A stretch of 44,938 nucleotides of DNA. Origin: Eubacteriales bacterium OttesenSCG-928-N13 (GTDB lineage: Bacteria; Bacillota; Clostridia; Christensenellales; Aristaeellaceae). Numbering within the stretch: position 1 is the stretch's first letter; every line of letters starts with the position of its first letter. The position numbers and the translations under genes are program-made. This document shows, one piece after another, positions 39,044 through 44,938 of the stretch. The stretch spans positions 1 to 44,938 of the forward strand of contig JAJDGF010000003.1 of the NCBI GenBank assembly GCA_030265545.1. The letters run 5' to 3'. The notes below the pieces were generated by a model. It did no database searches, had not been told where the DNA came from, and saw only the letters and a program-made list of their open reading frames with translations.

Positions 39044-40753
39044 ATGGATTTTAAACTATCTATCGCAAGCGAGATCGCGGGCGCGATCCAGATCGCCTTT
39101 GGCGACGAATCGATGAGTGCGGAGGAGATCGCATCCTATCTATCCGTCCCGCCGGACACGGCGCTGGGCGATTATGCCTTCCCCTGCTTCCGTCTGGCCA
39201 AGGCGCTCAAGAAGGCGCCCCCGATGATCGCGGACACGCTGCGCGATGCGCTCGAGGCACCCTATCTGGCCAAGGTGGAATCGGTCAAGGGCTACCTCAA
39301 TTTCTACATCGATCGCAGCACCTATGCACGCGAGGTGATCACTTCGGCGCTCGATGCCGGGGAGCGCTATGGCGCGAGCGATATCGGCCAGGGCAAGACG
39401 ATCCTGTTTGATTATTCTTCCATCAACATCGCGAAGCGGTTCCACATCGGGCATCTGTCCACCACCATGCTGGGCAACGCGCTTTATAAGATGTACACAT
39501 TCCTGGGCTATGATTGCGTGGGGATCAACCATCTGGGTGACTGGGGCACGCAGTTTGGCAAGATGATCTGCGCCTACAAAAAATGGGGCGACAAGGACAC
39601 CGTGGAGCGCGGCGGCGTGAACGAGATGATCAAGCTGTACGTGCACTTCGACAAGGAAGCGGCCGATGATCCCGCGCTGGCGGACGAGGGTCGCGCCTGG
39701 TTCAAACGCATCGAGGACGGCGATCCGGAGGCCATGGAAATCTTCAACTGGTTCAAGCAGGTGACGCTGAAATACGCCGAGGGCATCTACGAGATGCTGG
39801 GCGTGACATTTGATTCCTATGCGGGCGAGGCGTTTTATAATGACAAGATGGGTCGCGTGCTGGACGAACTGAACGAAAAGCACCTGCTGATCGAGTCGGA
39901 CGGCGCGCAGGTGGTGGATCTGGAGGCCTACTCGATGCCCCCCTGCCTGATCGTGAAGAAGGACGGCGCAACGCTGTATGCCACGCGCGACCTGGCTGCG
40001 GCGCTGTATCGCAAGGACACATACGACTTCCACAAGTGCCTGTATGTCGTGGCCTACCAGCAGGATCTGCATTTCAAGCAGGTGTTCAAGGTGCTCGATC
40101 TGATGGGCTATGAATGGTACAAGGACATGGAGCATGTCAGCTATGGCATGGTCTCGTTCGAGGGACAGGCGCTCTCCACCCGCAAGGGGCACGTGGTCTA
40201 TCTGGAGGATCTGCTGAACACCTCCATCGAGAAGGCGCGCGCCATCATCGATGAGAAGAGCCCGAACCTTGAGAACAAGGATGAAATCGCGCGTCAGGTG
40301 GGCGTGGGCGCAGTGGTGTTCTTTGATCTGTTCAACAACCGCATCAAGGACATCGATTTCTGGTGGGATCGCGCGCTCAGCTTCGAGGGCGAGACCGGCC
40401 CCTATGTGCAATACAGTCACGCGCGCTGCTGCTCCGTGCTGCGCAAGGCCGAGGGTGAGCATGCCGAGCCCAACTATGCCGCGCTGTCCGATCCGCAGGC
40501 GCAGGACGTGGTGCGCATGATTGAGCAGTTCCCCGACATCATCCTGAGCGCCGTGGAGCGCAGCGAGCCCTCGATGGTCACCCGCTATTCGGCGAATCTG
40601 GCGCAGGCCTACAATCGCTTCTATTTCGAGAATCACATCCTGGACAATGATCTGGGCGTGCGCGCCGCGCGGCTGCTTTTGACCGAGGTCACGCGCAACA
40701 CCCTCAAGACCGCACTGGGGCTGATTGGCATCGCTGCACCGGAAAGAATGTAA
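39044..40753 (+). CDS. argS: arginyl-tRNA synthetase
   Basis: This enzyme charges tRNA-Arg. The 569-residue class I protein has the HIGH signature in RFHIGHLSTTM near residue 130, an N-terminal Add-1 domain with DYAFPCFRLAKALKKAP, a KMSK-equivalent LSTRKGHVVYLEDL near 380 and a C-terminal anticodon-binding DALR domain with ETGPYVQYSHAR. The ATG at 39044 is preferred over upstream in-frame starts because GAGGTGG precedes it and the family starts here. The codon pattern (many GAT/CGC, high G+C) differs from the element, indicating resident chromosome. Confidence 0.95.
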   Translation: MDFKLSIASEIAGAIQIAFGDESMSAEEIASYLSVPPDTALGDYAFPCFRLAKALKKAPPMIADTLRDALEAPYLAKVESVKGYLNFYIDRSTYAREVITSALDAGERYGASDIGQGKTILFDYSSINIAKRFHIGHLSTTMLGNALYKMYTFLGYDCVGINHLGDWGTQFGKMICAYKKWGDKDTVERGGVNEMIKLYVHFDKEAADDPALADEGRAWFKRIEDGDPEAMEIFNWFKQVTLKYAEGIYEMLGVTFDSYAGEAFYNDKMGRVLDELNEKHLLIESDGAQVVDLEAYSMPPCLIVKKDGATLYATRDLAAALYRKDTYDFHKCLYVVAYQQDLHFKQVFKVLDLMGYEWYKDMEHVSYGMVSFEGQALSTRKGHVVYLEDLLNTSIEKARAIIDEKSPNLENKDEIARQVGVGAVVFFDLFNNRIKDIDFWWDRALSFEGETGPYVQYSHARCCSVLRKAEGEHAEPNYAALSDPQAQDVVRMIEQFPDIILSAVERSEPSMVTRYSANLAQAYNRFYFENHILDNDLGVRAARLLLTEVTRNTLKTALGLIGIAAPERM

Positions 40754-40999
40754 CGCCCCCGCTAGGCTGCCACGCATTCCTGCTCGGATGGGCTACGGGG
40801 ATTCCTAGTTCCACTGCGTGTCACGGTCAAAAACCCTACAAGGTAGCGCCTACAGGAGGCGTTCATGCGCCCGTTGGCCGCTGGTGTACACGCCGCCGCT
40901 GCGGCTTGAATCTGGTGGAATCACACCCTCCAGACCTCTTAATGGAGTTTGTCTTTGGTCTGAGCGCTCGTTGCTTCTATGCAATGGGCGCTTTTAACG
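40754..40999 (+). ncRNA. unidentified structured RNA region with terminator
   Basis: This 409-base gap (40754-41162) contains many paired segments: CACGCA with TGCGTG, GCGCCT with AGGCGT, and CAGACC with GGTCTG, which has a 20-base loop. It ends with a terminator, AGCGCTCGTTGC/GCAATGGGCGCT (40963-40993), followed by TTT. No open frame fits, and I could not match it to 6S, tmRNA, SRP, RNase P or a known riboswitch by eye. It may be an argS 3' region or an independent RNA. Confidence 0.35.
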
Positions 41000-41040
41000 T
41001 GTATGCTTGTCAAGTGTTTCACAAAATTACATATTATGCA

Positions 41041-41068
41041 TTGCATTTATATCCAAATGATGTATAAT
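41041..41068 (+). promoter_or_regulatory. promoter of the hybrid kinase gene
   Basis: TTGCAT (41041-41046) and TATAAT (41063-41068) are separated by 16 bases, about 95 bases before the chosen start at 41163. This position argues against the longer open frame that begins at 41067. Confidence 0.6.
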
Positions 41069-41162
41069 GATGATGTATGATTTGCTGCATTATTGCTATA
41101 ATTATTTGATCTGCCGCAGCATCCCATACATCGATTACCATAGACAATGGAGTGATAAACAT

Positions 41163-43619
41163 ATGTTAAATGAGAATAACCTGAATAAATCCGATCAATT
41201 TGAAGGGCATTCGCTGGATCTGAGCGGCGCGCTCGCCAAGATTACGCGCACTCCCTCGCTGACCGCGGGCGATCTGCGCATCGCGCTGGATATGGTCGCG
41301 ATGGAGGGCTGCCGCGCGCTGGCCACCTCCCGTGTGGGCATATGGATCGTGGACGAGGCCAACGGACGCCTGAAGAACATCACGAGCTATGACCACGAAG
41401 CCAATCTGCACAGCGTTCAGGAGGATTTTGCGCTCGAATCACGCCCCTACTACATCTCCAAGCTGCGCACCGAGCGGCTGCTGGTGGTGTCCGATTCGGC
41501 CACCGATCCTGTGCTGACGGGGTTGCTGGACGACTACGACGAGTCCGTGCGCTCGTTGCTGGATGCCCCGGTTCGCGTAGGCGGCCAGCTGGTTGGCGTG
41601 GTGTGCATCGAGCACAACTATCAAAACCGCGAATGGACGGGCGAGGAACAAAACTTCGCCAGCTCCTTGGCCGACTTGACCGCGCTCGCGATGGAGGCTA
41701 CTGAGCGCAGAAAGACGCTCGAAGAGCTGGATATGAGCAAGCGCCGCACCGAGACGCTGATGAGCAACCTGCCCGGCATGGTATATCAGTGCCTGAACGA
41801 TCCGCCGAATTTTACATTCACCTTCGTCAGCGAGGGCAGCTATCAGTTGATGGGCTACACGCCGCAGGATCTGACCAACAACTCGACGCTCAAATTCTTT
41901 GACATGGTGCATCCGGACGACTCGGCCACGCTGGCTCGCCTGAACGACGAGACGTTGGTGGTGGGTCTGCCGCTTGACACCTCCTTTCGCATCATCATGA
42001 ATGACGGCACCGTCAAATGGATCTGGGAGCGCAGCCGCGTGGTGGAGACCTATCCGGATGGCACGCCCTATCTGCTGGAGGGCTTCTACACAGACATCAC
42101 CGAGCAGCGCCGCCTGGAAGCCGCTGATCTGGCGAACCGCGCCAAGAGCGAATTCTTGGCCAACATGAGTCATGAGATCAGAACGCCGATGAACGCCATC
42201 TTGGGTATGACGGAGCTGGCATCCCGCGAACAGCCCAGCCCGAAGCTGTCCGGCTATCTGCAAAACATCAAGTCCGCATCCAACACGTTGCTGAACATCA
42301 TCAATGACATCTTGGACTTCTCCAAGATCGAGGCAGGCGCGATGGATCTGGCGCTCAACAACTATTATATGTCCTCCTTCATCAACGACATTTCCGTGAT
42401 GACCTATGTGCGACTGGGCGAGAAGCCCATCCGCTTCATCGTGGAGGACGATCCGAACCTGCCCACCATGCTATATGGTGACGTGACCAAGGTCAAGCAG
42501 ATTGCAATTAACCTGCTCACAAACGCCGTCAAATTCACCCAGCAGGGGGAAGTTCGCCTGCGCATCTGGGGCGAAACGCTACAGGGCGATATGTACGCGC
42601 TGCGCATGTCCGTGGAGGACAGCGGCATCGGCATCAAGCGCGAGGATCTGCCCATGCTGTTTCAGAATTTCTCGCAGGTGGACACCAAGAAGAACCGCGC
42701 CGTGGAGGGCACCGGGCTGGGTCTGGCGATCTCCAAGCGCCTGGTGGAGCTGATGGACGGCACCATCAACGTGGAAAGCGAATACGGCAAGGGCTCCCGT
42801 TTCATCGTCACCATCAAGCAAAAAATCGCGAACCCCGCCCCCATGATTACACCGGACCATCCGGAGAAATACAATCTAGCCGTGTGCATGATGAACGAGG
42901 CGGCGCAAACCGCGATGGTGAAGAAAGCGCACATGCTGCATGTGAAGGCCTGCGCCATCTCGCCCGACCAAAGCCTGGACGGGTTCACCCACCTGATCGC
43001 GGATCACGAACTGAAAGATCAGCTCATCCATCTGAATGAATCGAGCGTCGTGCCCTATATGATGATGGAAAGCTATCGCGCCGAGGACATCGAGGAGAAG
43101 GGCTGCATCAATTTGAATGTGCCGATCACCTCCATCACGCTGATGGAGCTGCTCGAGAATCGCGAGCATGTGGACGAGGGCGCCGAGGGCGATGCCAAGA
43201 CCGGGGACGATTTCGCGCTGCTCGATACCCACCTGCTGGTGGTGGATGACAACGACATCAACCTGCTCATCGCCCAGACCATCCTGGAGCGCTATGAGGC
43301 GAAGGTGGATATCGCGCGTTCCGGCCAGGAAGCGCTGGACATGATCAACCGCAAAAAATACGATATCATCTTCATGGATCACATGATGCCGGAGATGGAC
43401 GGCGTGGAGGCCACGCTGCTGATCCGTCAAATGCCCGACTTGCCCTGGTGCGAGAAGGTGCCGATCATCGCGCTCACCGCCAACGCAATCAGCGGCGTGA
43501 AGGAGATGTTCATCGCAAACGGCATGGACGATTTCCTGGCCAAACCGCTTGAGATCTCCGAGCTGCAGCGCGTGCTGCTCACCTGGATTCCCGACGAGAA
43601 GATCGTCACAAAGGATTGA
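41163..43619 (+). CDS. hybrid sensor histidine kinase/response regulator
   Basis: This 818-residue soluble kinase has a GAF domain (about residues 30-185), a PAS domain (about 200-315), a HisKA domain with [16 protein letters not shown] (His near 337), a HATPase with [19 protein letters not shown] and GTGLGLAIS (about 440-560), a degenerate receiver-like region (about 570-670) and a C-terminal receiver with [12 protein letters not shown] near 692 and the phospho-Asp in [14 protein letters not shown] near 738. No membrane helix is seen. GGAGTGAT precedes the ATG; the longer frame starting at 41067 overlaps the promoter. It is followed by eutH. Confidence 0.9.
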   Translation: MLNENNLNKSDQFEGHSLDLSGALAKITRTPSLTAGDLRIALDMVAMEGCRALATSRVGIWIVDEANGRLKNITSYDHEANLHSVQEDFALESRPYYISKLRTERLLVVSDSATDPVLTGLLDDYDESVRSLLDAPVRVGGQLVGVVCIEHNYQNREWTGEEQNFASSLADLTALAMEATERRKTLEELDMSKRRTETLMSNLPGMVYQCLNDPPNFTFTFVSEGSYQLMGYTPQDLTNNSTLKFFDMVHPDDSATLARLNDETLVVGLPLDTSFRIIMNDGTVKWIWERSRVVETYPDGTPYLLEGFYTDITEQRRLEAADLANRAKSEFLANMSHEIRTPMNAILGMTELASREQPSPKLSGYLQNIKSASNTLLNIINDILDFSKIEAGAMDLALNNYYMSSFINDISVMTYVRLGEKPIRFIVEDDPNLPTMLYGDVTKVKQIAINLLTNAVKFTQQGEVRLRIWGETLQGDMYALRMSVEDSGIGIKREDLPMLFQNFSQVDTKKNRAVEGTGLGLAISKRLVELMDGTINVESEYGKGSRFIVTIKQKIANPAPMITPDHPEKYNLAVCMMNEAAQTAMVKKAHMLHVKACAISPDQSLDGFTHLIADHELKDQLIHLNESSVVPYMMMESYRAEDIEEKGCINLNVPITSITLMELLENREHVDEGAEGDAKTGDDFALLDTHLLVVDDNDINLLIAQTILERYEAKVDIARSGQEALDMINRKKYDIIFMDHMMPEMDGVEATLLIRQMPDLPWCEKVPIIALTANAISGVKEMFIANGMDDFLAKPLEISELQRVLLTWIPDEKIVTKD

Positions 43620-43673
43620 TCCCCACAGGCCACATTTCCATGAAAAACATCAAACAACAAAGGATGGATTCAC

Positions 43674-44795
43674 TTGAGCATCAACGAAATCATCATCTGG
43701 ATCATGGTCGGGTTCATGGTCTTCTCCGCAATTGATAAGCTGTTTTTGAACAACCGCTTCGGCTACGGCGAAAAGTTTGACGATGCGTTCAACGCCATGG
43801 GACCGCTCGCGCTGTCGATCGTGGGCATCATGTGCTTCGCGCCGGTGCTGGGCAACCTGCTCACCCCGGTGTTCACGCCGCTGTTTCAGCTGTTTGGCGC
43901 CGATCCCGCGATGCTGGCCGGCTCCATCCTAGCGTCCGACATGGGCGGCTATGCACTGGCAGGCTCCATGACCACCGACCCGCAGATTCAGGCGCTCAGC
44001 GGCATTCTGCTGGGCTCCATGATGGGCATCGCGATCATCTTCGTGATCCCCTACACCGCCACCGTGATCGAGAAGGAGGACATGCCCTATCTCAGCAGCG
44101 GCATCATGGCGGGCATCATCCCGATCCCGATCGGCTGCTTGATCGGCGGGCTGATCAGCGGCATCTCTTTCTCGAAGTTGATTGTGAACCTGATCCCGGT
44201 GGCCATATTGGCGGCCGTGCTGGCACTGTGTCTATGGCTGATACCCCGCGTCATCATTAAGCTGTTCAGCTGGTTTTCGAAGATCATCACCTGGCTGATC
44301 GGCATCACGCTGGTCTGCGCGATCATCGAGGCGCTGACCGGCTTTGTGATCATCCCGGGCATGGCGCCCATTGCGGATCAGTTCTCCATCGTGGGGCTGA
44401 TCGCGATCACACTGGCAGGCGCATATCCGTTCATCCATTTCCTCACCACTGTGCTGAAAAAGCCGTTGTCCAAGCTGGGCGGCGTGATTGGGATCAATGA
44501 AGTGAGCGTGGCAGGCATGCTGGCCTGCCTAGCAAGCAGCATTCCCATGTACCCGATGGTGAAGGACATGGATCCGCGCGGCAAGGTGATGTCCATCGCG
44601 TTTTCCATCTGCGCCGGGTTCTGTTTGGGCGATATCTTGGGCTATACCTCCGCAAATGCGCCCGAGTACATCTTTGCGATGATCGCAGGCAAACTGCTCG
44701 CAGGCGTGATTGCCGCCTGGATCGGCGCCATCGTCGTGGGCAAAATGATGAAGCGCACAGACAAAGTTCCGACAACCGCCAAGCAATCCTCTTAA
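43674..44795 (+). CDS. eutH: ethanolamine transporter EutH-family protein
   Basis: This 373-residue membrane protein has about ten to eleven helices and the EutH hallmarks: WIMVGFMVFSAIDKLFLNNR, GYGEKFDDAFNAMGPLALSI, the ILASDMGGYALAGSM motif and ASSIPMYPMVKDMDPRGKVM. EutH imports ethanolamine. No other eut gene is in the window, so it stands alone here beside a hybrid kinase that might sense a related signal. The TTG start follows AAGGATGG. The stretch after the stop holds only the terminator at 44903. Confidence 0.88.
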   Translation: MSINEIIIWIMVGFMVFSAIDKLFLNNRFGYGEKFDDAFNAMGPLALSIVGIMCFAPVLGNLLTPVFTPLFQLFGADPAMLAGSILASDMGGYALAGSMTTDPQIQALSGILLGSMMGIAIIFVIPYTATVIEKEDMPYLSSGIMAGIIPIPIGCLIGGLISGISFSKLIVNLIPVAILAAVLALCLWLIPRVIIKLFSWFSKIITWLIGITLVCAIIEALTGFVIIPGMAPIADQFSIVGLIAITLAGAYPFIHFLTTVLKKPLSKLGGVIGINEVSVAGMLACLASSIPMYPMVKDMDPRGKVMSIAFSICAGFCLGDILGYTSANAPEYIFAMIAGKLLAGVIAAWIGAIVVGKMMKRTDKVPTTAKQSS

Positions 44796-44902
44796 CAACT
44801 CTTTATGAGTCTAACCCTTCCCCCACCGACCACCCTGCAAGCATCATAGGTCTTCGCGAGCACAACAGTCGGTCGCATACAATCGAATCACCGCAATAAA
44901 TC

Positions 44903-44930
44903 AAGAGGGCACGCATCAGCGTGCCCTCTT
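44903..44930 (+). terminator. intrinsic terminator-like hairpin
   Basis: AAGAGGGCACGC and GCGTGCCCTCTT form a perfect 12-base-pair stem with an ATCA loop. The T run after it is short. Confidence 0.65.
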
Positions 44931-44938
44931 GCGTGTTG

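Noticed and set aside
39140..40777. 545-codon open frame antisense to argS
   Set aside because: It is a shadow of the high-G+C argS gene; the product has His/Gln/Leu-rich composition with no family pattern and no ribosome site.

Overview
The window is mostly the accessory part and right-hand end of an integrated conjugative or mobilisable element from a gut-type Firmicute (class Clostridia). It is joined at its right side to ordinary chromosome. The assignment rests on Clostridia-style element genes (ArdA, ArdC-like zincin, TTRAP, TnpV, MOBP relaxase with MobC, sigma/HTH/excisionase/tyrosine integrase), strong AGGAGG-type ribosome sites, frequent TTG/GTG starts, and a G+C-rich chromosomal flank carrying argS. 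No type IV secretion genes are in the window, so if the element is self-transmissible they lie to the left of position 1.

Layout. 1-900: an oriT-like repeat directly in front of ardA. 1.1-3.4 kb: a LytTR regulator/DUF3021 pair with a glycosyltransferase. 3.5-4.4 kb: a minus-strand pair (BRCT-domain protein and TIGR04076-like protein). 4.5-14.3 kb: antirestriction block with an ArdC-like zincin, TTRAP, a 2427-residue N6-methyltransferase/SNF2 helicase polyvalent protein whose linker is overprinted by tnpV, and a small Cys-rich protein. 14.6-26.7 kb: one uninterrupted plus-strand island of 14 tightly packed genes (ABC exporter, two-component system, then small resistance-type enzymes ending in a Vat-like acetyltransferase). 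26.9-27.6 kb: XRE regulator and membrane protein. 27.7-29.5 kb: relaxase, MobC and a second, inverted oriT-like repeat. 29.7-30.0 kb: XRE regulator. 30.3-35.3 kb: a visibly A+T-richer insert with a Mef-type MFS pump, a GIY-YIG/unknown/MoxR-VWA operon, an XRE protein with a desulfoferrodoxin-like tail, and a KTR protein. 35.7-38.6 kb: recombination module (sigma factor, HTH protein, structured leader, excisionase, integrase). 38.6-38.9 kb: attachment region with one complete tRNA-Ser(CGA) and the 5' half of another, cut at the anticodon loop. 39.0-44.9 kb: chromosome with argS, a hybrid sensor kinase and eutH.

How it fits together. Integrase and excisionase move the element in and out of a tRNA-Ser. 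MobC and relaxase act at oriT. ArdA, the ArdC-like protein and the methyltransferase/helicase would protect incoming DNA from restriction. These three proteins share a C-terminal tail (KPSI-L/I, then LK-A), and the relaxase shares its last few residues, which suggests a common export or docking signal. The cargo is a large antibiotic-modification island plus a candidate conflict system (GIY-YIG nuclease with a fused MoxR-VWA ATPase). The most interesting items are the shared tail, the MoxR-VWA operon, the tnpV overprint, the inverted oriT copies and the split tRNA with a replacement copy.
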